The notes under the pieces: model-generated | Database searches by the model: none | The model's input: only the letters and a program-made list of their open reading frames with translations | What the model was told of the DNA's origin: nothing | Shown here: positions 35,933 through 45,899 of the stretch, one piece after another | Layout: each line of letters starts with the position of its first letter | How positions within the stretch are numbered: position 1 is the stretch's first letter | NCBI RefSeq assembly: GCF_004216715.1 | Contig: NZ_SGXG01000001.1 | Location: 1,054,001 to 1,118,000 of the forward strand | DNA from: Cecembia calidifontis | Lineage (GTDB): Bacteria > Bacteroidota > Bacteroidia > Cytophagales > Cyclobacteriaceae | Length of the DNA: 64,000 bases | Direction: 5' to 3' | Made by a program: the position numbers and the translations under genes

Positions 35933-37607
35933 TATTTCCTTAAATCCGCAGGGCGGATTTAAAAAAAGCCGAAAAAGTGGCTGAATTTATTCAATTCAGG
36001 CTTTTCCGGCTCGTTTTTTTTTCACTTATTTAGGTGTTACCACACATCCTTGATAAGCGGTATGAAAATTACGAATTCGACAGAAAAAATCACACCTTTC
36101 GGAGGTTTTAATTTTGTTTTTAACTCTTTCAAAAATTCTGGTCTCCCAGAACTCATTGATAATCAATTGGGGGTTAGAGCCTTAAGGGGAGGGTTTTCAT
36201 ACAGTGACATTTTCGCCAATCATATGGCTATTTTCTTTAATGGTGGCGACTGTACTGAAGATATCAATGTTCACTTGAGAGACGCACTTGAACAGGTCCC
36301 TTCATTTTCAGTATGCAGTGCCGATACAATTCTGAGAGGTATCAAAGAGCTTGCTGTTGATACAGAACTCTTTATAAATCCGTCCAGTGGAGTAAGCCAT
36401 GAATTTAATATCAATGGAAAACTCAACAGCTTGTTGTTAAAATCAGCTTGTAAGACCGGATTACTCAAGTCAGGTGTTGCTTACGACCTCGATTATGACA
36501 ACACCGTCATTCCAACTGAAAAGTACGATTCAAAAAAGACATATAAACACGTCTATGGATATCAGCCAGGTGTAGCTTCCATAGCACATCCTGAATTTTC
36601 ACAGGCCATTCCTGTGTACGTAGAGGGCAGAAATGGCAACAGTCAGGCCAAATATTTGCAGGCTGATACACTTACACGCATGTTTGGGCAGCTTACCAAT
36701 GAAAATATCCGTATCGGAAGGTTCAGAGCCGATTCAGCATCCTATCAGGAAGAAGTTCTCCGCACACTGGAAGCACATACCGAAAGCTTTTATATACGGG
36801 CAAACAGATGTGCCAAACTGGATAATATCCTTGGAAGTATAGCCCCTGAGAAGTGGCAGAAAATACGTTTGGGTGTACAGGAAATGGAAGTTACTGACCT
36901 ATCCGACTACAAACCTTTCGGTAAAGACAGGTCTTACAGGCTGGTCATTACCAGAATCAGGCGTAAAGACGGGCAGGCAGATGTGTTTAGTGGAGATGCA
37001 TTTACTTACAGGGCTATTCTGACCAATGAACATACATCGTCCAATGAAGCTGTTGTAAGGTTTTATAACGCCCGGGGTGCAAGCGAACGCTTGTTTGATG
37101 TACTCAACAATGACTTTGGCTGGTCTAAGTTGCCCTGTTCGTTCCTTGCAGAGAATACCTCCTTTATGCTTATGACGGCTATGTATGCCAATTTTTACAC
37201 CTATATCATTGGAGAGTATTCCAGAAAAGTTGATTGGCTTAAGCCTACCGACAGGCTCAAGAAGTTTATCTTCAGATTTATCACTGTTTCAGCCAAGTGG
37301 ATAAGAACGGGAAGAAGAGAAGTGCTCAAACTGTTCACGAGTAAGGATTACAAGCCGATTTTGAACTAAATTCAGATAAAAACCCCTCAGGAGCTCAAAA
37401 AATAAAGATTTACAGGGAAGAGGTATGCCTTTTCCATTAAAATTGAGGAAAAAAACCGTCCATTTTATCCTCAAACCTAAAATCCATTGTCTCAAAACTA
37501 TGAACACTCTTCAATCAAAGGGAAGAAATTCCCGAACTAGACCAAAAATGAACACAAACAAGCAGATTCAAATCTCCAAACTAAAATCCTGCGGATTTTA
37601 GGTATTT
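35933..37607 (+). mobile_element. IS1380-family insertion sequence, copy 1
   Basis: The element spans 35938-37602 (1665 bp). Its ends are CCTTAAATCCGCAGGGCGG and the complement of CCTGCGGATTTTAGG. The target duplication TATTT precedes and follows it and removal restores the methyltransferase. Near the left end a strong hairpin (AGCCGAAAAAGTGGCTGAATT with its imperfect complement) precedes the transposase. An inverted second copy lies at 41791-43454. Confidence 0.93.
36062..37369 (+). CDS. IS1380-family transposase, copy 1
   Basis: This 435-residue DDE transposase starts MKITNSTEKITPFGG. Aspartates are visible in DLDYDNTVI and RADSASYQ. The C-terminal part with GEYSRKVDWLKPTDRLKKF is typical of the family in Bacteroidota. 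An in-frame TTG 12 bases upstream is not needed, since the second copy starts at the ATG. It is intact. Confidence 0.93.
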   Translation: MKITNSTEKITPFGGFNFVFNSFKNSGLPELIDNQLGVRALRGGFSYSDIFANHMAIFFNGGDCTEDINVHLRDALEQVPSFSVCSADTILRGIKELAVDTELFINPSSGVSHEFNINGKLNSLLLKSACKTGLLKSGVAYDLDYDNTVIPTEKYDSKKTYKHVYGYQPGVASIAHPEFSQAIPVYVEGRNGNSQAKYLQADTLTRMFGQLTNENIRIGRFRADSASYQEEVLRTLEAHTESFYIRANRCAKLDNILGSIAPEKWQKIRLGVQEMEVTDLSDYKPFGKDRSYRLVITRIRRKDGQADVFSGDAFTYRAILTNEHTSSNEAVVRFYNARGASERLFDVLNNDFGWSKLPCSFLAENTSFMLMTAMYANFYTYIIGEYSRKVDWLKPTDRLKKFIFRFITVSAKWIRTGRREVLKLFTSKDYKPILN

Positions 37608-38544
37608 TTAAAATAACTTGACCGCTTGCAACATCGAAATCTTTAATATTAACCTGCAACTCGTTAATAATTGTTTGCTCTAAAAGAAACTTACGTGTGT
37701 AAACGTAGGCTGTTTCAAAAAATGAAACATCAATTATGAAACTTAATTTACCATCTTGTTTAAGCAAATCCAATGAATGTTCAATAAAGAGCATCACCAA
37801 ATTAAGTTTACCGTTTTTCACATAATCTGGAAACTGCTCATAATTTCTGAGGTAATTAACTCTTTGCTCCTCATTCTCCTTTTTATCTCTACGACCATAA
37901 AGCGTTACATATGGCGGATTACCAATTATAAAATCAAAAGAGCCATACAAATCAGAAAATGGTGTAGGAGTCAAGTCATCAAATAAACCTTTGGGTGCTT
38001 TTTTGTCCGTAAAGTCCCAATTAATCGCATTAAATGAACCTTTAAATTTTTCGCCAAAAAGGAATAAATAAAATGCTGAAATATTGTCAATCGTTTTTTT
38101 CACCATTAAACTATCAACATCAACGAAGAATAAATTTCTTTCAATGAAATTTGAAATCAATAATTCGTCAGGATATTTTTCATAAATCCTAGCAATTAAT
38201 CTAAGGAGAAAAATTCCCTGACCGCAAGAAGGCTCAAGTATTTTTTTGTGAAATACATCAGCATCAATTTCAATTACATCTAAAAGTTTATCAATTGTAG
38301 AAATTGAATTAGTAAAGAAAACTCCGTTTTGTTTTCGGCTTCCTCCATTGAGTTTTTGTTCAAAAACGGTCTGACCTGAAACTTTCATTTCAAGGAACTT
38401 CAAGACATCGTTCTGACTTTTTTGAACTTTTACAGACATATCGGACTCTATTTTCATTACGCTGACAAAGATACAAATGATACTTATAATCTACAAGCAA
38501 ACTTATGAACAATTTCAAAAAAACAACGAAAGACAAGAACGCCA

Positions 38545-38682
38545 GCCTGTAACAGCGGTTTTGCAAAAGCGGGGGTGCAGTGCTTCGGTTGACAGTTTTT
38601 TCGTATAATTGAAGTGCGGTTTTTCAAATGAACGGTAGTGCTAAAAAGCCCCGCCTTCGCAAAGCCGCCAAACGTTACAGGC
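38545..38682 (+). repeat. attC-like site 11 (between RM cassettes 2 and 3)
   Basis: It runs from GCCTGTAAC to GTTACAGGC. Because the same cassette lies on both sides, left and right cores are perfect complements here, and this shows directly what the recombination site of the excised circle would look like. The stem and loop are the same as site 1. Confidence 0.85.
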
Positions 38683-38816
38683 AAGCGTAGGACGACAGTG
38701 CTAATATCAAAGGCAACGACAAATCCTAAATTTCTGAAATCATAAAAGCAATTTTTCTTATTGACTTTAGACCAAGCCCACCCACCACCCAAATTAACAA
38801 GAAAACTCACAGCTAT

Positions 38817-38859
38817 ACTTATAGTCCGTTGTACGATAAACTACAAAGTTGAATCTTTG
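38817..38859 (+). promoter_or_regulatory. C-box-like operator and promoter (copy 3)
   Basis: It is the same sequence as 34077-34119: ACTTATAGT palindrome, CCGTTG, then AATCTTTG as -7 element. Confidence 0.5.
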
Positions 38860-38863
38860 CAAT

Positions 38864-39082
38864 GTGGACATAAGAGTAAAAATTGGACAACGTCTTCGAG
38901 AACTAAGAACCAAAAAAGGACTTAGTCAAGAAAAGTTTGCTTTTACTTGCGACCTTGATAGAACTTATATCGCAAGTATTGAACAGGGCAAAAGAAATGT
39001 ATCTGTTGCCAATATTGAAAAAATTGCAACTGCGTTAGATATGTCCATTTACGAATTTTTTAAATCAGATTTATTCAAGTAA
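38864..39082 (+). CDS. RM controller-like XRE protein (copy 3)
   Basis: It is identical to 34124-34342, with an HTH of the C-protein type. Two copies of the controller mean shared, cross-acting regulation of all RM copies in the array. The start could also be the TTG at 38849. Confidence 0.85.
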   Translation: MDIRVKIGQRLRELRTKKGLSQEKFAFTCDLDRTYIASIEQGKRNVSVANIEKIATALDMSIYEFFKSDLFK

Positions 39083-39084
39083 CA

Positions 39085-39786
39085 ATGGACATCAAAGACT
39101 TTGAAAGAAAAATATTAAACGAACTTAAAGCAGTTGTAGAAACAATTCTTGACAAGAACCAAGAACCAAATATTTCTGCAAAATCAAGAGCAGGTGCAGA
39201 AATAAGTTCATTACTTGAAGAGCAGTTTGTAGCCGAAACAGCCAACCATCAGTATTTTAAAAAGTCTGTTGCCTCACCAGCAGGTGCAACCAAAAATCCT
39301 TGGGATGCAATGACTTATTTTAATATCAATGGACACGAAGAATTGATATGGATTGACTTTAAAGCAGTAAAAATTTCGAGTGCTGACAGCAATCCAGATA
39401 TCGGAACACCAGACAAAATAATTGACCTTATATATAGTGGCTTCTTCTACTTGGCTTACGTTTTCGTTTACTATGAAGAAACTCAAAATGGATTGAAATT
39501 CGTAAAAAATGCTGACAGCGAATTTGTAAAAATCTATTTTCTGAAAGATATAAGTTCAACTTTCAGAAGAAACCCCAAAAATCAACTACAAGTAAATATT
39601 TCAGCAAAACCAGAAGAAAGAAGTAGAGAAGATTTTATAAATGTTCTTTTTGAGAAAATTGAAGAAAGTCATAAAAGACAAATTGAAATTTCTACCAAAG
39701 CATTAGAAAAACTTGCAGAAGGAAATACAAAAGCAAAACTGATTGAAATAAATAAGCAATCTGAAGATAAAATCAAAAATCTTTGA
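39085..39786 (+). CDS. Type II restriction endonuclease (copy 3)
   Basis: It is identical to 34345-35046: 233 residues, with Asp74 and DFK (91-93) as likely catalytic residues. In this copy the convergent methyltransferase is intact, so this is the one complete RM cassette in the window. The two genes overlap tail to tail by 14 bases, which allows antisense control. Confidence 0.82.
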   Translation: MDIKDFERKILNELKAVVETILDKNQEPNISAKSRAGAEISSLLEEQFVAETANHQYFKKSVASPAGATKNPWDAMTYFNINGHEELIWIDFKAVKISSADSNPDIGTPDKIIDLIYSGFFYLAYVFVYYEETQNGLKFVKNADSEFVKIYFLKDISSTFRRNPKNQLQVNISAKPEERSREDFINVLFEKIEESHKRQIEISTKALEKLAEGNTKAKLIEINKQSEDKIKNL

Positions 39787-41527
39787 TACTTGTTAAAACA
39801 GTTTCAATTTCATCTCTTGTTAATCCATAATAGTTATTAATTAAATCGTTCATCCTGACTGTTAATTCATTTTTGTTTGACGGACTTTCATAAAGTTTTT
39901 TCGTTAAATCAGTGAATTGTTTTTGCAAGGACTTGTTCATTGGAATATAGATTGTTCCTAAATCAGAAATCTTTATTTGTGGCTGCTTACCTTGTGAAAA
40001 GCGAATTATATTCATTTGTTGAGCATAGTAAGTCACCAAATCCGTATTTAACCAACCGCATAAAAAATAAAGAAAATCAATAGTTTCATCTGTATTATTT
40101 CTAAAAGAAAAAACATAAAGGCTATTGTTAGCAGAACTTTTATTCAAATCAAGAGTTGCAATTATTTCTTTTGCTGATTGGCGAATGTAAATTTTAGGAT
40201 TTTCATAAATTGCTGTTTCACCCAAACCAATTCTTTTTTTATTCTTTACCCCAGCCTTTTCTAATTCTTGCTTTAGTTTCTCATTTATTTCATCTTGCAA
40301 AGGCTTGTTGTAATAGAAATATTTAGAGAAGCTTAGTTCACCGAACTTTTCCGATAACGCTTTAGAGCCTTGATAATAAGGGAATATAAGATTTTCATTT
40401 GTTTCAGGTTTATAACTGAAAGTAAATTTATCTTCCATATCAAGCAACATTACACAAGTCCGTAAATTCTTATTAGGGAAAAGCTGTAAAATGGTTTTAT
40501 CTTTCTTAGAATTAATCTTGTCAATTATATTTTTTGAAACACTACAGCCATTATATCTAAACTTGTACTCATCATCTTTATTAAACCAACTTGATTGTAA
40601 AACATCATACGATTTTTGTGTTTTCCAATCTATGATTTTCACTCGATTATTTTTGTTGTTATTGTTTTTAGTTATTTTTAAAATAACTTGACCGCTTGCA
40701 ACATCGAAATCTTTAATATTAACCTGCAACTCGTTAATAATTGTTTGCTCTAAAAGAAACTTACGTGTGTAAACGTAGGCTGTTTCAAAAAATGAAACAT
40801 CAATTATGAAACTTAATTTACCATCTTGTTTAAGCAAATCCAATGAATGTTCAATAAAGAGCATCACCAAATTAAGTTTACCGTTTTTCACATAATCTGG
40901 AAACTGCTCATAATTTCTGAGGTAATTAACTCTTTGCTCCTCATTCTCCTTTTTATCTCTACGACCATAAAGCGTTACATATGGCGGATTACCAATTATA
41001 AAATCAAAAGAGCCATACAAATCAGAAAATGGTGTAGGAGTCAAGTCATCAAATAAACCTTTGGGTGCTTTTTTGTCCGTAAAGTCCCAATTAATCGCAT
41101 TAAATGAACCTTTAAATTTTTCGCCAAAAAGGAATAAATAAAATGCTGAAATATTGTCAATCGTTTTTTTCACCATTAAACTATCAACATCAACGAAGAA
41201 TAAATTTCTTTCAATGAAATTTGAAATCAATAATTCGTCAGGATATTTTTCATAAATCCTAGCAATTAATCTAAGGAGAAAAATTCCCTGACCGCAAGAA
41301 GGCTCAAGTATTTTTTTGTGAAATACATCAGCATCAATTTCAATTACATCTAAAAGTTTATCAATTGTAGAAATTGAATTAGTAAAGAAAACTCCGTTTT
41401 GTTTTCGGCTTCCTCCATTGAGTTTTTGTTCAAAAACGGTCTGACCTGAAACTTTCATTTCAAGGAACTTCAAGACATCGTTCTGACTTTTTTGAACTTT
41501 TACAGACATATCGGACTCTATTTTCAT
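39773..41527 (-). CDS. Type II N6-adenine DNA methyltransferase (copy 3, intact)
   Basis: This 584-residue protein has the gamma-class order: EPSCGQG (75-81) for SAM binding and NPPY (180-183) for catalysis, then a large C-terminal target-recognition region with FRNNTDETIDFLYFLCGWLNT typical of Eco57I/TaqI-like enzymes. It methylates the exocyclic amine of adenine in the recognition site and protects the host. It is transcribed toward the endonuclease gene and has its own promoter, presumably between 41528 and attC-like site 12. Its length does not suggest a fused nuclease. Confidence 0.93.
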   Translation of the reverse strand: MKIESDMSVKVQKSQNDVLKFLEMKVSGQTVFEQKLNGGSRKQNGVFFTNSISTIDKLLDVIEIDADVFHKKILEPSCGQGIFLLRLIARIYEKYPDELLISNFIERNLFFVDVDSLMVKKTIDNISAFYLFLFGEKFKGSFNAINWDFTDKKAPKGLFDDLTPTPFSDLYGSFDFIIGNPPYVTLYGRRDKKENEEQRVNYLRNYEQFPDYVKNGKLNLVMLFIEHSLDLLKQDGKLSFIIDVSFFETAYVYTRKFLLEQTIINELQVNIKDFDVASGQVILKITKNNNNKNNRVKIIDWKTQKSYDVLQSSWFNKDDEYKFRYNGCSVSKNIIDKINSKKDKTILQLFPNKNLRTCVMLLDMEDKFTFSYKPETNENLIFPYYQGSKALSEKFGELSFSKYFYYNKPLQDEINEKLKQELEKAGVKNKKRIGLGETAIYENPKIYIRQSAKEIIATLDLNKSSANNSLYVFSFRNNTDETIDFLYFLCGWLNTDLVTYYAQQMNIIRFSQGKQPQIKISDLGTIYIPMNKSLQKQFTDLTKKLYESPSNKNELTVRMNDLINNYYGLTRDEIETVLTSIKDF

Positions 41528-41614
41528 TACGCTGACAAAGATACAAATGATACTTATAATCTACAAGCAAACTTATGAACAATTTCAAAAAAACAACGAA
41601 AGACAAGAACGCCA

Positions 41615-41752
41615 GCCTGTAACAGCGGTTTTGCAAAAGCGGGGGTGCAGTGCTTCGGTTGACAGTTTTTTCGTATAATTGAAGTGCGGTTTTTCAAATG
41701 AACGGTAGTGCTAAAAAGCCCCGCCTTCGCAAAGCCGCCAAACGTTATGCAA
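41615..41752 (+). repeat. attC-like site 12 (RM cassette 3 to DISARM-like cassette)
   Basis: It runs from GCCTGTAAC to GTTATGCAA. The body is identical to sites 1 and 11 and only the right core differs, because it belongs to the next cassette. Confidence 0.82.
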
Positions 41753-41785
41753 CACCCTAAACGAACACCGAGATAAATTGAAAGG

Positions 41786-43459
41786 TATTGCCTAAAATCC
41801 GCAGGATTTTAGTTTGGAGATTTGAATCTGCTTGTTTGTGTTCATTTTTGGTCTAGTTCGGGAATTTCTTCCCTTTGATTGAAGAGTGTTCATAGTTTTG
41901 AGACAATGGATTTTAGGTTTGAGGATAAAATGGACGGTTTTTTTCCTCAATTTTAATGGAAAAGGCATACCTCTTCCCTGTAAATCTTTATTTTTTGAGC
42001 TCCTGAGGGGTTTTTATCTGAATTTAGTTCAAAATCGGCTTGTAATCCTTACTCGTGAACAGTTTGAGCACTTCTCTTCTTCCCGTTCTTATCCACTTGG
42101 CTGAAACAGTGATAAATCTGAAGATAAACTTCTTGAGCCTGTCGGTAGGCTTAAGCCAATCAACTTTTCTGGAATACTCTCCAATGATATAGGTGTAAAA
42201 ATTGGCATACATAGCCGTCATAAGCATAAAGGAGGTATTCTCTGCAAGGAACGAACAGGGCAACTTAGACCAGCCAAAGTCATTGTTGAGTACATCAAAC
42301 AAGCGTTCGCTTGCACCCCGGGCGTTATAAAACCTTACAACAGCTTCATTGGACGATGTATGTTCATTGGTCAGAATAGCCCTGTAAGTAAATGCATCTC
42401 CACTAAACACATCTGCCTGCCCGTCTTTACGCCTGATTCTGGTAATGACCAGCCTGTAAGACCTGTCTTTACCGAAAGGTTTGTAGTCGGATAGGTCAGT
42501 AACTTCCATTTCCTGTACACCCAAACGTATTTTCTGCCACTTCTCAGGGGCTATACTTCCAAGGATATTATCCAGTTTGGCACATCTGTTTGCCCGTATA
42601 TAAAAGCTTTCGGTATGTGCTTCCAGTGTGCGGAGAACTTCTTCCTGATAGGATGCTGAATCGGCTCTGAACCTTCCGATACGGATATTTTCATTGGTAA
42701 GCTGCCCAAACATGCGTGTAAGTGTATCAGCCTGCAAATATTTGGCCTGACTGTTGCCATTTCTGCCCTCTACGTACACAGGAATGGCCTGTGAAAATTC
42801 AGGATGTGCTATGGAAGCTACACCTGGCTGATATCCATAGACGTGTTTATATGTCTTTTTTGAATCGTACTTTTCAGTTGGAATGACGGTGTTGTCATAA
42901 TCGAGGTCGTAAGCAACACCTGACTTGAGTAATCCGGTCTTACAAGCTGATTTTAACAACAAGCTGTTGAGTTTTCCATTGATATTAAATTCATGGCTTA
43001 CTCCACTGGACGGATTTATAAAGAGTTCTGTATCAACAGCAAGCTCTTTGATACCTCTCAGAATTGTATCGGCACTGCATACTGAAAATGAAGGGACCTG
43101 TTCAAGTGCGTCTCTCAAGTGAACATTGATATCTTCAGTACAGTCGCCACCATTAAAGAAAATAGCCATATGATTGGCGAAAATGTCACTGTATGAAAAC
43201 CCTCCCCTTAAGGCTCTAACCCCCAATTGATTATCAATGAGTTCTGGGAGACCAGAATTTTTGAAAGAGTTAAAAACAAAATTAAAACCTCCGAAAGGTG
43301 TGATTTTTTCTGTCGAATTCGTAATTTTCATACCGCTTATCTAGTTTGAGTGGTATCATCTAAATAAGTGAAAAAAAACGAGCCGGAAAAGCCTGAATTG
43401 AATAAATTCAGCCACTTTTTCGGCTTTTTTTAAATCCGCCCTGCGGATTTAAGGTATTG
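41786..43459 (-). mobile_element. IS1380-family insertion sequence, copy 2 (inverted)
   Basis: The element spans 41791-43454 (1664 bp) with target duplication TATTG at 41786-41790 and 43455-43459. It inserted just ahead of the drmE-like start, so it may have displaced or replaced that operon's promoter. Compared with copy 1 it differs by one T/A in a run and by a cluster of substitutions just upstream of the transposase start. Confidence 0.92.
42024..43331 (-). CDS. IS1380-family transposase, copy 2
   Basis: The 435 residues are identical to the protein at 36062-37369. It is transcribed away from the drmE-like gene. Two same-sequence elements in opposite orientation bracket RM cassette 3, so homologous recombination between them could invert 37.6-41.8 kb. 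Confidence 0.93.
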   Translation of the reverse strand: MKITNSTEKITPFGGFNFVFNSFKNSGLPELIDNQLGVRALRGGFSYSDIFANHMAIFFNGGDCTEDINVHLRDALEQVPSFSVCSADTILRGIKELAVDTELFINPSSGVSHEFNINGKLNSLLLKSACKTGLLKSGVAYDLDYDNTVIPTEKYDSKKTYKHVYGYQPGVASIAHPEFSQAIPVYVEGRNGNSQAKYLQADTLTRMFGQLTNENIRIGRFRADSASYQEEVLRTLEAHTESFYIRANRCAKLDNILGSIAPEKWQKIRLGVQEMEVTDLSDYKPFGKDRSYRLVITRIRRKDGQADVFSGDAFTYRAILTNEHTSSNEAVVRFYNARGASERLFDVLNNDFGWSKLPCSFLAENTSFMLMTAMYANFYTYIIGEYSRKVDWLKPTDRLKKFIFRFITVSAKWIRTGRREVLKLFTSKDYKPILN

Positions 43460-43460
43460 A

Positions 43461-45899
43461 ATGAAATTACAAATACAAAGCTATCTAACCCAAATAAATT
43501 CCGAAATACAGGAATCCTACTCGGACGAAATCAATCTTCGCGAGACTGATTTTGAAAAGTATAGCATATTTGACTTTGTAAACTTTCACTTAATTTACCA
43601 ACACATTCTAAACGACAAGTCTAACAAAAACGACCTTTTCATATCCATACCCGAAGACGAATACAGAGAAAACTTTTTTGCTTCAATTTTCCATTCAATC
43701 GTTCTAATCAAACTCTACCAAAATTTCTTTAACGATAGAACTAACCCGCCTATCGAAATTGGAGATTTAGTATATTCCCATAAAAAAAAGCGGGTGTATC
43801 AAGTAAAAGGGAAAAACTCTTCGGGGTTAACTCTTCAATATCAATTTCCTAAGAAGAACGAAAAAGGGGCAAGAATTCAAAATCGAGATAGTAGGTTCTA
43901 TAAATTAAATCCCAACTTATCAAACGGGAGAAATACAGCTAAAAACATTGACAGTTATGTCAATTACCTAAACAATATGTTCGGAGATAGTTTCCCTTTC
44001 ATTACAGACTTCAAGAACAGAACGTTGGTGATTGCCGAAAAGAAATTTTTCAAGGAAAGTAAATTTTTGCCGATTAGATACACAAATAAAAACGGGAAAA
44101 TCAGCAATGATTTACCATTTTTCAGCTACTTGGTTGAATGTTGCAATGACTTCGATTCCGCACAAAACTTTCTGCTAAATCAAAACCAAACGTTTGACGA
44201 AGTTATAATTATTGGAGATTCCAAGTATCGTGATGATTTTGACTTCATTCTGCAAGAAAAATATCGAGACAAGTACAAAAACATCATCATTATTGGCACA
44301 GAAAAGCCAAGTTCTGAAAACCAATTTTTAGAATGGTGGTGGTCTAATGACGAAGTAAAAATTGCTAATAATGAATTGCCAAACAACACAAAAAAAGTTT
44401 GTTTGAAGAATGACAATCTTTATTCCCTGTTTTCAGAACTAAAGGAAGATATTCAAAACATAAAAGACGAAAGTAAGGTAAATCTTGCCTTTGTGTTAAA
44501 GTACACCAATTTCTTTTTGAGGGTAATTTTGGTAAACACTAATCTGTCAAAAGGGATTTTTCAAGAGTATTTAGACCGACTAAATCATTATTTCCAAAGC
44601 GAAGCTTTTTCAGAAGAATTAAACAGTCTTTTTTACGAAAAAGACATCTACAATCCTGATACAATTAAAAGTTATACAGACCGCATTTTCAACTATTTTT
44701 CAAAAATTTCAAGCACATTAGGAAGTGAAAATTTGAAATGGGATTACATTAAGCAAAAGGCAAAAGAAATCAATCCTAAACCAATATACGTAATCGTAGA
44801 AAAGAAAAACTATGATGCTGTCTCTGTTCAAATTAAGAACGAAAAAATCCACAACATCCAGCTGATAAGTGAGAAACGGATTGACAGCTCAAAGCTCTAT
44901 TTGGACAAATGGTTGAATGATGACCAAAATTCTAAAAACAAATTGGTACTTGTTCCCTATTTAAACAATATGGAACTCTATACAAAAATCAAAGCCATAA
45001 AGGGAAATTGCGAGATTTTATGTTATGAATATTTAGACGAAATTTCGTTTGACAATGTTGAACAAGCGTACCAAAATCAAGAAAAAACAAAATTAAATCA
45101 CAAGGATAGATTAGTGTTTTTCAAAACGGATTTTTCCCACCCAACAGAAATAAAAAAACGAGAGTTGGATGATATTTTTTCTTTTGACTTGAATAATGAA
45201 AACTTCAAAAACAATCCTTATGAAGCACTTGAATTACCAAAAGAAAGTGCTATTTATGAAGTTCAATTTAGTGATGGAACGATTGAGAAATTCGATTCTA
45301 CAAAAGGCGTTTTTCTAATAGAAAATGGCGAACAAATCAAAACAACCATTGGAGAATTGTACAGTAACGCAACAGTTAGGTTTTACCAAAACAACAGCAA
45401 AGAAGAATTTAGGAAAATCCTGAAAATCTTTGATACAGACAATTTATTGGATTCGTTTGACAAGTATTCCGATAGTTGGAAACAAACATTAAAGGATTTA
45501 TCCGTGCAATTTGGAAGTACAGAAAGACTATACGACTCCCTTTTCCATTCATACAAAATCCATTACAACACATTCCGAAATTACATAGATACTGATTGTG
45601 TAACACGGTTTCCAAGGGTAAAAACAATGGAGGTTATCTGTGATTTCTGTTTGAAGAATAATCGTACAGATGAACTGATTGTAACTGAATTTGACAAATT
45701 CAAGATGTATTCTAAAAAAGACCATTCCATAAGGCAACAAGCAGGAAAAATTTTAGGCAATGATTTATTGGACTATATCGCTTCAAACAAAGAAGAAAAA
45801 AGCGATTCTTTAGAAAAATTACCTAACGACATTTTAGAAAAACTGACAGCGACAATACAAGAAAAGACCATAATTAAAAAAACTTTGGTAGATGAGTAA
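43461..45899 (+). CDS. drmE: DrmE-like protein of a DISARM-type defence system
   Basis: This 812-residue protein has no motif that I can name securely. It is rich in Lys, Asn and Asp and ends in a helical region. The call rests on position: it lies directly before drmA-drmB and overlaps drmA by eight bases, which is where drmE sits in class 2 DISARM. The C-terminal part (YRNYIDTDCVTRFPRVKTMEV and after) may be a small helical domain. ATG 43461 follows the IS1380 target duplication by one base, so the element is immediately upstream and the native promoter is displaced. Confidence 0.6.
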   Translation: MKLQIQSYLTQINSEIQESYSDEINLRETDFEKYSIFDFVNFHLIYQHILNDKSNKNDLFISIPEDEYRENFFASIFHSIVLIKLYQNFFNDRTNPPIEIGDLVYSHKKKRVYQVKGKNSSGLTLQYQFPKKNEKGARIQNRDSRFYKLNPNLSNGRNTAKNIDSYVNYLNNMFGDSFPFITDFKNRTLVIAEKKFFKESKFLPIRYTNKNGKISNDLPFFSYLVECCNDFDSAQNFLLNQNQTFDEVIIIGDSKYRDDFDFILQEKYRDKYKNIIIIGTEKPSSENQFLEWWWSNDEVKIANNELPNNTKKVCLKNDNLYSLFSELKEDIQNIKDESKVNLAFVLKYTNFFLRVILVNTNLSKGIFQEYLDRLNHYFQSEAFSEELNSLFYEKDIYNPDTIKSYTDRIFNYFSKISSTLGSENLKWDYIKQKAKEINPKPIYVIVEKKNYDAVSVQIKNEKIHNIQLISEKRIDSSKLYLDKWLNDDQNSKNKLVLVPYLNNMELYTKIKAIKGNCEILCYEYLDEISFDNVEQAYQNQEKTKLNHKDRLVFFKTDFSHPTEIKKRELDDIFSFDLNNENFKNNPYEALELPKESAIYEVQFSDGTIEKFDSTKGVFLIENGEQIKTTIGELYSNATVRFYQNNSKEEFRKILKIFDTDNLLDSFDKYSDSWKQTLKDLSVQFGSTERLYDSLFHSYKIHYNTFRNYIDTDCVTRFPRVKTMEVICDFCLKNNRTDELIVTEFDKFKMYSKKDHSIRQQAGKILGNDLLDYIASNKEEKSDSLEKLPNDILEKLTATIQEKTIIKKTLVDE

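Larger units (their letters stand above)
35033..38457 (-). pseudogene. Type II N6-adenine methyltransferase (copy 2), interrupted by IS1380
   Basis: The N-terminal part is 37603-38457 and the C-terminal part 35033-35937. Between them is a 1665-bp IS1380-family element with a 5-bp duplication (TATTT). EPSCGQG and NPPY are in the N-terminal part, and the presumed target-recognition domain is in the C-terminal part. The intact gene is at 39773-41527. Only this copy is hit. Confidence 0.92.
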
